Source of the DNA: Notospermus geniculatus
Lineage: Eukaryota > Nemertea > Pilidiophora > Heteronemertea > Lineidae
Assembly: GCA_002633025.1 (NCBI GenBank)
Contig: NMRB01002469.1
Span: 13,151-77,150 of the forward strand
Length of the DNA: 64,000 nucleotides
Direction of reading: 5' to 3'
The translations under genes and the position numbers were made by a program. Within the stretch, counting starts at the first letter, position 1; every line of letters begins with the position of its first letter. Positions 31,801-40,034 of this stretch are shown in pieces. Under the pieces are notes generated by a model. That model was not told the DNA's origin. It was given only the letters and a program-made list of their open reading frames with translations, and searched no databases.

Positions 31801-34724
31801 ATAGTATAGATACAGGATTCGATCCGTCGGTCTTCTGATTTGTAATCCACCACTCTAGCCACTCGGCCAACGAGCCAGCTGACAGAAACATGATTTGTGT
31901 TTGTCATAGACGTAGACCTTCGACTTACGTAATAATACTACGAATAAGAGAAAACAAGAGAAGCCTTCCAACAAGTTCGGTGGCCGAACGGGTAAGACGG
32001 TGGAGCAAAGAAAACAGAGCACGGGTTCGACTCCCAGCTGGGTCAAATTTTTTTCTTTCAGAAAATTGTTCAGCAGGAGCTCACCAGAGGATGTTGACAC
32101 CTCTAAAGTTCGAAGGCAAATAAGGTGGCGCCCTCCTGGCGTCGTGGGGTATATCATGTTCTGAGCCTTCGTTTGAGGTGTCTGCAGGGCGTTTGCAATT
32201 CTCTTGCTCGTCGCATGGGGGCTTTTTGTGCGGATAGGTCAGCTTTTAAAAGTCGAAGTGTGATACTTATCTTTTGTATTGAACAAAGGATAAGTGTCAC
32301 ACTTAGACTTATAGTTTTATGAATACGGCCCCTGGTCTATTGGTAACATCACTACACACGAATGACACATTTGAACTGATCAAGCATAAAATCCAACTTC
32401 CTGGCCCCAGAGATGAGATACTCAGAGAATTTTCTCCAACATCCTCCCAGTTGTAAGGTTATCACAATGATCAACACCAACTTCCACCAGGTACAGGCCT
32501 AACCTGATAATGGGCACCATGCAGTGTAACTTTTAAATTGTATCCTCACAGTCGCGGAACCAGCTATTTGATCTACACAGTCTCACCAACTAAGGTGTGG
32601 CACACTAGAGGGATTTCTGTGGCCCGCTTCTCTACTCCAAAATATGCAAAATGGGTTTTAAGCAAGCATGGAATTTGTACAACATCACTTCATGATATCG
32701 ATAGAGAACAAAAGGGCCACCTCACAGCTGACAGAGCTCAACAACACGATCAATGAATTCTGAATCTGGATAAGATTTCTATCAATATCTCTTGAGTGTA
32801 ATCTGAACAGAAGTAGACAACCATATGTGAGTTGACTTTCAACGCTTTGACATGTTTGATTGCAGGACTCAAAACATGGAAAAGACATGCAAAACAACTC
32901 CTTCAGCATTGTTATTTTATCATCCATTGCTGCCCATGATCATGCCAACTGTTCAACAACACGAAATTGTACATACACTTGAATTATGTTTTGTTATTAC
33001 AACAAACAGGACTACAGGACTTCCTCATTCATTTGTAACACTGCCTTCAGGCCCTGCCATAATAAGGAAGAAACTAACCAGCAGACCTAGTTCTCACAAG
33101 GGGTGACACAATGGAGAGCCAATTCATGCAGTAATGGACTGTTTACTGCCATGGCGACAAAACTTTCTTCCAGAATATTTCAACCTCAACAACATCAGCA
33201 TCGGGAGAAAAGCAACATCACACACCCACACAATATTTAGATCTCTTAATGCAAACAAAAGATGGAAAATGAAACTGCACTAAAACTTAAAAGAGGACAG
33301 AAATTGATCACAAATCACGGTGCACAACAGTTTACCTTAAATTCCTGTTGCAATGTTTCAGAATATTGGAACATATTATTACAGTTTGTTTATACCTGTC
33401 CTATTTTTGGGTAAAAACAGTGACTGAGAAGTTAGGGAAAGCTGAAGAATTGATGTGCCCCATTCTGGGAATTGGGTCCCAAACTCTCCACCACCAGTGT
33501 CATAACCCGGGCCAAGTCATGCTCTGTCAAAGATGGCACACAATAGCAGCAAGTTAGCTTTGGTTTTTCATTTAACATGTTTAACAATAACATCATCAGC
33601 AAAGCAGAGGCAGCCAAGACAAGAGTAGCATCAGTATGTCTGTGGTATGATTGCTGTTGATAGAATCAATTCAGCTGAGGGTTATTAGGTATCTGTGTAT
33701 TGATCTCGAAATCGCATTCTCTATCAATACAGCCAGAAATCTGGGGCGTGATATATTTATGATACAGCATAAGACTGGTCACCAACATTTATGACAGAAG
33801 GGGATGTACCATGTCCTATTCACAAAACCTCCACATAGCTGACATGGATTGGTAGACGTCACTTCACACTATGACAGGGCATGAGTTGGAACGACTGGAT
33901 GGAAGGACGCCCTAGTTTTCAGAGCCTTGATACAATAAGTTCTAAGACACTAAACAGTGACAACTAAAGACAACTGACTTACCCAAACTCTCCTTCTTTG
34001 CTTACAAGAGCGAGAACCCTGTTTGTCTTCACCCATCCTTGAACAAGACCTGCCTCAATCGACTAGACAAGGAGTCAAGGACAATAAACAAGGTTATGTA
34101 GATCAATGGCCTTATTCAAAATAAGGACAGTCTACATCACACACAACAAGGTCAAACCTAAGCTCAACCCTAATTCTTCATCTTTGTCCTCTTTTTCTTC
34201 ACTTTAGAGGAAAGTAATAAAAGCTAAGGACATAATCCTGTGCTAGTTGGTATAAAGTGACAGAATTTCCCACAAATGTTTTGGTTGACAAGGTGATTGT
34301 TCATGATTGTGGTAATGAACAATACTACAATCATCAACGAGATTGAAAGGTAAACAGTTTCCTCCGCGAGTGGGTCATGCTTCTTAATCAGGGCTAGAAT
34401 TTTACCACGGCCACCATAGCCATGGCCTTGGGTGCCCACCCCCAAAAATGTGCAGCGGCCTTGGTGCCCCTGTTAAATCTTACTTGACTTCATCATTACC
34501 CAAGGCCAAAATGGCAGTGCCCCACAAAATTTTAAATTCTAGCCCTGCTTAATCATGACAACTACAAATAGTTTCCTCAGTAGGCCTGTGCCTATGAATT
34601 ACTTTAATGTCTGCAGTGCCATATTCAGCTAGGGCACATGTATAAAATACACATGGTAAAAGGATACTGCTACACATTTTTCTTTATCCTGAAGTTTACT
34701 CTGAATCAAAGGTGTTATATCCAT
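13837..34724 (-). CDS. OCRL: OCRL/INPP5B-type inositol polyphosphate 5-phosphatase
   Basis: Removes the 5-phosphate of PI(4,5)P2 and PI(3,4,5)P3 on Golgi and endosomal membranes. Coding exons, 5' to 3': 34724-34668, 34062-33983, 28924-28842, 28439-28416, 26410-26300, 25988-25851, 25299-25243, 24958-24814, 24439-24296, 23049-22833, 22412-22296, 21931-21753, 19499-19278, 18784-18649, 17875-17765, 17305-17140, 16774-16650, 16422-16312, 16103-15905, 15171-15044, 14610-14499 and 14009-13837. All phases agree, giving 944 codons plus TGA; human OCRL is about 901 and INPP5B about 993. Order: PH (1-118), linker with FEDNF (197-201), phosphatase core (CGTWNVNG 283-290, WLGDLNYRI 455-463, PAWCDR 531-536, SDHKPV 558-563), ASH (about 600-730, with a LIDL clathrin box at 738-741), RhoGAP-like (about 760-930). 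The catalytic motifs are intact. OCRL versus INPP5B is unresolved; it is probably the single pre-duplication gene. Confidence 0.95.
14072..14242. mobile_element. piggyBac-type MITE in the last OCRL intron
   Basis: TTAACCCTTTCTTTATGGG at the left and CATGTAGCGAAAGGGTTAA at the right, both with TTAA. Inner words GGTACC/GGGTCCCA also pair. No coding capacity. It lies between the last two OCRL exons. Confidence 0.75.
16852..17089. mobile_element. Fold-back element with about 60-bp TIRs (hAT-like)
   Basis: The arms at 16852-16905 and 17036-17089 are near-identical inverted copies, beginning CAGGGATTGACATAAGCC and containing CACCCTTGCTGGCCCTCT. A direct CGATTG flanks both sides. CAGGG termini suggest the hAT superfamily. 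The element is in the OCRL intron between the two ASH exons. Confidence 0.8.
17404..17645 (+). repeat. tRNA-derived SINE with CORE/MIR-like central domain
   Basis: The head has tRNA A-box-like GTGGTGGAGTGGTTCGGG and a B box (GGGTTCGAATCCC). It is followed by GAGACTTTGGGCAAGTCTC, TTGCCTCACTGGCCTC and GGTGTATAAATGGGTA, which resembles the conserved CORE/MIR centre (CTTGGGCAAGT, CCTCA, TGTAAAATGGG). It lies in an OCRL intron. Confidence 0.65.
18112..18156 (-). repeat. 45-bp dispersed repeat, inverted match to window start
   Basis: TTGCTGAAATGCAATTTCCT followed by GGCACCTGAGAGTCAAAA is the reverse complement of bases 2-45 with a few mismatches. It lies in an OCRL intron. Confidence 0.6.
19589..20858. 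mobile_element. TIR element carrying a nested TAGCTCACC copy
   Basis: Left terminus CAATGGGGAACCCGCATGAC with GTCAGTATAAGACCCG, and right terminus CGGGTCTTACACTGACTGCG with GGTTCCTCATTG, are inverted relatives. The interior is almost filled by the minus-strand TAGCTCACC element at 19889-20815, so this is a nested insertion in an OCRL intron. Confidence 0.65.
19889..20815 (-). mobile_element. TAGCTCACC-family element, full minus-strand copy
   Basis: Begins with the complement of the 3' end of the 6834-8013 copy (AAATGGTCCATGGACCATGT) and ends at AATAGCTCACCCCAGTGAGC, preceded by GACGACGGAC repeats. It contains three internal units with CCACCTGGCGGCCATATTGG or CCACCTGGTGGCC. Confidence 0.8.
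22130..22275 (+). repeat. Degenerate tRNA-derived SINE
   Basis: A B-box-like CTAGGTTCGATTCCCAATC, with CAGTACTTACTGAGGCATTC downstream, in an OCRL intron. The A box is poor and no clean tRNA fold is visible, so this is a tentative SINE fragment. Confidence 0.35.
22451..22634. mobile_element. hAT-like MITE (CAGGGACGGAGCCAGG ends)
   Basis: Inverted termini CAGGGACGGAGCCAGGATTT and CCCTTGGATCCGCGCCTG enclose a G-run-rich interior. It lies in the OCRL intron upstream of exon 11. Confidence 0.6.
23072..23289. mobile_element. MITE with AAAGGGCCTCTAGAG termini
   Basis: Left TTAAAGGGCCTCTAGAGACA and right CTGCCTCTAGAGGCCCTTTA are inverted copies. It sits about 20 bp upstream of OCRL exon 10 on the minus strand, close to the acceptor. 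Confidence 0.7.
23640..23780 (+). repeat. Helitron 5'-like conserved segment
   Basis: GTTTGTTTGTGGGTGTGTTC, then GAGACTAATGAACGGATCGC and CGCCAAACTTGGTATGC. From family knowledge this kind of sequence follows the TCTATACTATAAAAG start of many animal Helitrons. That start itself is not seen here. It lies in an OCRL intron. Confidence 0.4.
24461..24716. mobile_element. TTAA MITE, copy 1 of an inverted pair
   Basis: TTAAAGAGAATGTATCACGG on the left and CGTGATAGATCATCTTTAA on the right give TTAA ends and TIRs. The interior has TTCTTTTGATACCG and AATGTAAACA words. The element at 27392-27652 is the same family in the opposite orientation. Confidence 0.75.
26777..27070. mobile_element. hAT-like element (CAGGGTTTCCGCCAG start)
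   Basis: Starts CAGGGTTTCCGCCAGAAAAA and ends CCCTCGAATCCCTG, with GCAGG as a direct repeat on both sides. The interior is G- and C-run rich (GGGGGGCATGCCCCCC). It lies in an OCRL intron. Confidence 0.6.
27392..27652. mobile_element. TTAA MITE, copy 2 of an inverted pair
   Basis: TTAAAGATAGTGTATCACGA and CGTGATACATTATCTTTAA define TTAA-flanked TIRs. The interior is the inverted relative of 24461-24716. The two are about 2.7 kb apart across OCRL exons 5-8, so a transcript could fold between them. Confidence 0.8.
29107..29290 (-). repeat. SINE body, inverted copy of 32100-32335
   Basis: CCGTATTCATAAAGATACTT, AGCTGACCTATCCGCAC and CCAGGAGGGCGCCACCTTAT recur in inverted form at 32100-32335. The tRNA-like head seen in the other copy is missing. 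It lies in a large OCRL intron. Confidence 0.65.
29347..30375 (-). mobile_element. Non-autonomous Helitron, about 1.03 kb
   Basis: On the minus strand it begins A|TCTATACTATAAAAGG (TC at 30375-30374) and ends with a hairpin ACCCGTCATTTGACGGGT, then ACTTTG and CTAG|T (CTAG at 29350-29347). TC start, a 3' hairpin just before CTRR and insertion between A and T are the hallmarks of Helitrons. There is no Rep/helicase frame. The interior is CpG-rich with many TGACGTCA words and a large inverted repeat (29905-30095). It lies in the OCRL intron between exons 2 and 3. Confidence 0.85.
31186..31296. mobile_element. Hairpin MITE (CATATTCATAAAG...TTTATGAATCCGG)
   Basis: Inverted arms: TTCATAAAGATACTTAAGTC on the left and GACTTAAGTAGTTTTATGAA on the right, with a second inner pair (ATACTTATC/GATAAGTGT). 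The same inner hairpin interrupts the SINE copy ending near 32335. Confidence 0.7.
31715..31810 (-). mobile_element. Second Helitron 5' end, truncated
   Basis: On the minus strand A|TCTATACTATAAAAGAG starts at 31810, followed by CGCGAAAACTACCGCCCG and TTGGTACCAACGGGAAT. These parallel the start of the 29347-30375 Helitron. No matching hairpin plus CTRR end was found on the left, so the element is truncated or its 3' end is unrecognised. Confidence 0.6.
31828..31890 (-). repeat. tRNA Ser/Leu-like SINE head
   Basis: On the minus strand GCTCGTTGGCCGAGTGGCT (A box) and CGGATCGAATCCTG (B box) stand 30-35 bp apart around GGATTACAAATC. It is similar to the head at 31976-32045 but points the other way. 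Confidence 0.5.
31976..32335 (+). repeat. tRNA-derived SINE with body and tail
   Basis: The head has TTCGGTGGCCGAACGGGTAA (A box, Ser/Leu-like) and GGGTTCGACTCCC (B box). Then come a T-run, the body shared with 29107-29290 (GGTGGCGCCCTCCTGG and CAGGGCGTTTGCAATTCTC) and an inserted small hairpin at about 32255-32312. It lies in the OCRL intron between exons 2 and 3. Confidence 0.6.
34389..34553. mobile_element. hAT-like MITE (CAGGGCTAGAATTT)
   Basis: CAGGGCTAGAATTTTACCAC and AAATTCTAGCCCTG are inverted ends. CTTAAT or CTTAATCA is present as a direct repeat outside both. It lies in OCRL intron 1. Confidence 0.7.
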
Positions 34725-34749
34725 CTTCGAATAACTTTCAGGAAAATAT

Positions 34750-35600
34750 CTGAAAGAGAAGAAGGCCTTATGTTATGAACAGCAGTTCAAGCATGATGGG
34801 CTGGCTAGGGAGAAACGGACAAACAATCTGGACAATGCCCTTCTAAATCCCGTTTGCCTGGCTCTTAACCTCTGGAGAGAGCGAGGCTGCTTTAGAGGGG
34901 GGTCGATGCTTGTCATGCCCGTTCGCGTTCTTTGGTCCTCTTAATTGTTGAATACAGAATAGGCCTACGCCTAGTAGCCTAGGCCATCTTGCATTCTGAT
35001 TCTGATTCAGTGTCGTGATTCATGCATGCCAGAGAGGGAAGCATGCGCACACACACAGCGAGAGACACAGTCACAGTGCTCAGTCAGTCAGTGGTGCACA
35101 ACACCGGTCACCACACACAAGAAGGGGGACACAACATATTGCACAAAAACAAGCATGCGCCGATGCGGATGCGGCGGATCGGGACCACGACCACGTCCAC
35201 CAATCGAATCCACGTCCACGGACGGCAGGCACCACCAGGCAGGGCACGGGCATCATCATCATCATTCATGGGCACGCAGCGAGCGCACAAGGCGAGCGCA
35301 TGGACATGATGGATGGGAGCGGCGGCCTACCAGGCAGATTTGGGGAATTCGGGCAGTTCACAATGGGTTGATTTTGTTTGTATGTTCAGCCGTCGACATT
35401 TATGACTCTGTCAAAGACGTTCTGGTAGGAAATAACTCGCACCTTTTTGTGATCTGTCATTTATTTTTTACTTTCAACGAAAGTCAAAATCCTGGAAATA
35501 GACGTCGGCCATTTTGAAATCATGACTCAGAGCTAGGCAACGTCAAGGTCGTGGATACAAAATCTCTCTTTTGCGGAATTTTATCATAGTTAGTAAGTGA
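34750..35600 (-). promoter_or_regulatory. Probable OCRL upstream region
   Basis: An acceptor (AG at 34751-34750) precedes the ATG exon, so a noncoding first exon should lie further right. The block at 35150-35300 is the most CpG-rich nearby DNA and contains CCAATCG and GCATGCGC words, which would suit a promoter. I see no TATA box or proven start site. Several overlapping short frames here are low-complexity and not credible genes. Confidence 0.3.
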
Positions 35601-35605
35601 ATCAA

Positions 35606-36056
35606 AAGTCATAGACTACAACAAAATATATTTTGAGAACAATATAGACTCCATGCAACTAAATTAAGTATATAAATTTAGTACGAATCGCTTATTTTTG
35701 CAAGTCTGAGAATGAACGGCTAGTTTCCTCTAATTTGCATATCTAAATGAGAAATCATGGAAATGGATGATACCCCAAAGTTTATGACGTATGTATTGCG
35801 TATTCATGACGTACTTGGAGTATCACTAGTTTTTATGATTTCTCATTCTGATATGCAAATGAGATATGACGTCACTAATTTACGGTATCAATCATTTTCA
35901 TGATTTCTCATTCTGCTATGCTAATTAGATGAATCCAGCCGTTCATTCTCAGACATGCAAAAATAGGCAATTCGTACTAAATTTATATACTTAATTTTAC
36001 TTGCATATAGTCTTTAATGTTACTCAAAATACATTTTGTCGTAGTCTATGATTTTT
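35606..36056. mobile_element. Long fold-back element with arms of about 130 bp
   Basis: The left arm (AGTCATAGACTACAACAAAA, TTAGTACGAAT, GAGAATGAACGGCT) is repeated inverted on the right (AGCCGTTCATTCTC, ATTCGTACTAAA, GTAGTCTATGA). The centre has a second inverted pair around CATGATTTCTCATTCTG. No coding capacity. Confidence 0.8.
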
Positions 36057-36099
36057 TATGATAAAATTCATTCAACTAGACATCCAAATGTCAACTAGA

Positions 36100-36620
36100 T
36101 ACAGTTTGTTTGTTTGTTGGCAGGGAAGTATCCGATCCATATCCACCTCCGCCATTTTGCCCTTCCTCTTACGTCTGCCAGTCCAGAGAAGGCAGCGGGC
36201 CTCTGACCCTTGGTTCGGGAGAGGGCAATATCTCCCCAGCCTCTGGTAAAAACCATCCTTGGAGAAGGGAGGCGCTGGGCCCCACACATTTAAACCCACC
36301 CACCCCTCACAGACCACGCCTGTCCCAGCCCGCCGACCTGAGGGGTGGGACTCCTCCCAGGGCCCTTCATTCAGTGTCTTTCGACTTAAAACGGGCCACC
36401 CATTAGGGTCTCCCTCCCACTCTCATTTTCCCCGTCACATGCTGCCTCTAGCCAAAGTGACCCCAATAAAAGGACCGAGATGTTCTGATCAAAGGCCTAG
36501 CTTCTTTTTCAGTCCAATCTCCACCAACTTCCTATGACAGCATGTTTGATGTCTTTGACTTTTGCCTGTTCTGTCTATGATTGATTGTTCCAACGCCATG
36601 CTAGTTTGGCTGAATCGGTT
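36100..36620. other. GC-richer intergenic block, no gene recognised
   Basis: Pro/Gly-rich open frames on both strands at 36072-36537 reflect C-runs and show no domain. An AATAAA at about 36465 could be a chance poly(A) signal. The origin is unknown. Confidence 0.35.
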
Positions 36621-36628
36621 AATGTCGT

Positions 36629-36895
36629 CCTGGGTACACCTCATTATTACCCAGGGTAATCCTGGGTAATCCTTTTTGTTACCCAGGATCGTCCTGGGTA
36701 CAAATAAGGTACCTTAACATTACCCAGTTTTAAAATCCGTGCCATTTCCCACCTGCCCACGTACCACAACATCGGGCGCAGGTCAAAATGGCACGGATTT
36801 CAAACTGGGTAATGTTAAGGTACCTTATTTATACCCAGGATGGTCCTGGGTAACAAAAAGGATTACCCAGAATACCCAGGGTAGTAATGAGGTGT
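36629..36895. mobile_element. Fold-back element of ACCCAGG words
   Basis: Arms of about 115 bp: GTACACCTCATTATTACCCA, CTTTTTGTTACCCAGGA, AGGTACCTTAACATTACCCA and their inverse. The single N at 36897 follows directly and joins it to a partial copy of the TAGCTCACC repeat, so an assembly seam is likely here. Confidence 0.8.
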
Positions 36896-36897
36896 AN

Positions 36898-37075
36898 ATC
36901 GGACCGAAACTTGGTGTCATAGGTCATCTGACCTAGGGGTATATATGTACCAAGTTTCAGATCAATAGCTCCAGCGGTTACGAAACGTGCCCTGCTAACG
37001 GACGACGGACGACGACGGACGACGACGACGGACGACGGACACCGCAGGATGGTAATAGCTCACGAGTGAGCTAAA
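36898..37075 (-). mobile_element. TAGCTCACC-family element, terminal fragment
   Basis: Contains AACTTGGTGTCATAGGTCAT, CTAACGGACGACGGACGACG and TAATAGCTCACGAGTGAGCT, matching the 5' end of the other copies on the minus strand. It is cut by the N at 36897. Confidence 0.75.
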
Positions 37076-38987
37076 AAGGAGCATTTGCTCAGATCCTGAT
37101 GATTCAGGATGTGTGCTTGTAGGCCGAGTGGTGAATCAGTGACCACCGTATGTGTGTGCCCTTGATTCTCTTGAATCAGCTGTTCAAAACAAAAGGTGCA
37201 TTCACAGATATTGTCGGAAAATATCAAACAAAACACATCACAATATCACAGCAACAAATATCTACAATTCACTTGTAAAAACTATAAAAAAACAAGGACA
37301 ATGTCATTGACAATTTACTCAAAATCTACTCAATATGATTATGACTGAAGATGCTTTGCCAAGCTTGCAGAAACCTTGGAGGAGGTTTTATTCCTCCAAA
37401 GCAGAAACTAAGATTTCAAATGCCAACTCAACTGATAAGCAGAGCTTGAGTAATTTGTGAACTCCTGAGGAATGGCATTTTCAACTACCAGGACCAGACT
37501 TGGTAGCTAATCAAGAATCTTTACGCCATAGCCAGTTTGCATGGGCTCCCAGAATGAAGTTCTCATGTCCATCAGTTTTTAAGATGTCAAAGATTAAACA
37601 CTGTACGTTTTAATGCATTGTTCATCAAGTTGTCAACCCTAAACAGCCAGGCTGAAGGTGGCCTCAACACATAGCATCACAGCCACCTCGAGTCTGGCTG
37701 AAATTTCAAATATGCATTTGGGGTACATTCCATCAACAAAGCCCTGTAAAACAGACCTGATACAATTCCTGCATCCACCACTGAGACAGAAACTTCCATC
37801 GTTGACCCCGAAGTTTGTTGACAACCGAACAATGATGTCTAACTGAACAATGATTAAGTTTGATGCACCGGCAGTTTTTGTTAGCTACTGGATGAGATAC
37901 CCGATATAGACAGTTGGATCTTCCACAGGTTAGTATTTGTCTTTTGCTTGTGTTCCATTCATGTCACTGCATTGTTTCTTTTCTCATAATGCAAAGCAAC
38001 CATGGCAAAACATCTCCAGTCTCTACGATTTATCAACAAATATTCCGGCACATATGCACACCGTACCTGCTACCAAATACTGGAGTACTGGTACCGTTTC
38101 GGTTTCTGAACAAATCATGATTGACAAAAGATTCAGAAGAAACTGCATCAGGAACTCACTTATTACTGAACAGGAAACCCCTTTATACATTATCTTCCTT
38201 TATACATTATCTTTCACAAATTCTGTACCAGTTCATATACTTTTAATAAATATTGAAATAAGTTTCATATCATATACATCTCATACAAAAATATATAAAT
38301 TACTATGAGGGTAAATTATGCAGCATCATATTTTCGAGTGGGCGAGAACTTTCAAAAATGCGGTCTACCAGTTTTGTCCTTCAGAAGGACAGCGCCTTCA
38401 TGAGCTGTTTACCTATCTTGACCAGACTTACAGCAAAGTGCAGGCGCACATACACTCAAAATGACCAACACAGCAACAGGAAAATATGATGTAGTATAAC
38501 GTACCCGGTACCTAAAGTTACCTTTTTTATATATTCTGATAGCACATTCATATAAATATACTGACCATAATAGGTGGAGGGATTTTGAAATAGAGTTCTG
38601 AAAAATGTTAAACAAAACTAGCCAAAACAAGGAATGATGCCACACATGATACACATAGTGTGATTTGCTATCAAACTGTAAATGCTGGAATTTTTGACAC
38701 TTTTATCAAACTTATTGAAATTGACTTTTATAGTTGATTGTATATGTACCAGACCAGGGTGTCACAAAAAAATTACTTCACTCACTCACAATCTGACCCA
38801 GTGAGGGTCAATGTTTTCTAACAATCTTCACTGCTCATGGCCAAGTAGGCCCCTATCTCTGTGGACAACTACAACTCACAACTGTGACTGTGCTAATATA
38901 TAAGATTTTGAGCCGATTGGCATCAAACAGCCCCACCTGAAAATGGTCACTGCATGGATTGTTTTGAGATGTCACCAGAGAAAAGTC

Positions 38988-39097
38988 CACTGTTCAGGCA
39001 CTGAAGACACCCAACATGACTGCGTAATAACACTCCGCCTTCACTGTTCAGGCACTGAAGACACCCAACATGACTGCGTAACAACACTCCGCCTTCA
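38988..39097. repeat. Two tandem copies of a 54-bp unit
   Basis: CACTGTTCAGGCACTGAAGA, ACACCCAACATGACTGCGTA and ACACTCCGCCTT occur twice in tandem with only one or two differences. Confidence 0.9.
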
Positions 39098-39416
39098 GAT
39101 TTCTCCTCTCCATGACTGCCTGACCAACTTTTTACACATGGTCTTTGCATAGATGTTCGATTGAAAAATGCACACTATAACTACTTGGCACTGAAGATAC
39201 AAAAATATGCACAAAATAATACATGCATAATGCGATCGAATTGTTATGTCAATCTTGGCACGTTCGACATCTATGCAGTGTCAAAGGAGGAGCACTTCAT
39301 CAAATAAATGTCCATTGGACCACTTTTACATTCTATATCAATCTGTTTTCATTCAAGAATGTACAACAATCACATATAATTTTATAAAGCTTGTGAAATA
39401 TTGATTTCACCTACTA

Positions 39417-39690
39417 AAGTGCTTTTCAGAATGTCCAGTCATATTTGCACTCATTTTACCTTGCAATGGAACCAAATCACAAACCACAAATGGGCCAATT
39501 ATGTGTGCATGACTGCATGATTACCTTGAATCAGAGTATAGACCTGAAGATTAAGAAGGTCCTATTAGAAGTCGGTCAACCGTTAATCGGCATGCACACA
39601 TAACTAGCCAAGTTGTGGTTTATGGTTAGGTTCCATTGCAAGGTAAAATGAGTGCAAATATGACTGGACATTCTGAAAAGCAGTTTACCA
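39417..39690. mobile_element. Fold-back MITE with arms of about 60 bp
   Basis: TAAAGTGCTTTTCAGAATGT, CCAGTCATATTTGCACTC and TTGCAATGGAACC on the left are found inverted on the right, ending GAAAAGCAGTTTA. The arms are almost identical, so insertion was recent. Confidence 0.8.
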
Positions 39691-40034
39691 CTATTTGGCC
39701 CGCTCAGAGAGCAGAATTACTCACGGGCCTAGCCATCTTTTTTGACACTACCTCACCCGACAGGAGATTCCACCTCACATGACAGGAGTCACTTTGAACT
39801 TCACAGCAATTCCATTCCTAGTTTGTTTCTGAACCAAGAAAGGCTAACTTCCGTGATTCAAAACTCCAACACACCACAAAATCCTCCTGAAGTCTGCTGC
39901 ATAATGACAGCATTGCAGAGTCTACTACACCAACCTGGACTAAAACTTTTGTGACTAGGAAGCACAAACAAATGCTGCTGTAAAACTTCGTTCACAGACA
40001 TCTCGAAAATGTCTTTCAACAAACAGCCTTTAAA

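Larger units (their letters stand above)
37076..40034. other. Intergenic DNA and PLD 3' flank
   Basis: No coding exon recognised. A tandem duplication of about 54 bp (CACTGTTCAGGCACTGAAGA unit) occupies 38988-39097. A fold-back element lies at 39417-39690. GTAATTTAAAGGC at 40023-40037 begins the 3' untranslated region of PLD on the minus strand. Confidence 0.4.

Noticed and set aside
35015-35517. Three overlapping frames on the plus strand and two on the minus
   Set aside because: CA-rich and CpG-rich low-complexity DNA keeps several frames open at once; none has a domain.
36072-36537. Overlapping Pro/Gly-rich frames on both strands
   Set aside because: They come from C-runs and are open in several frames, with no splice or domain support.
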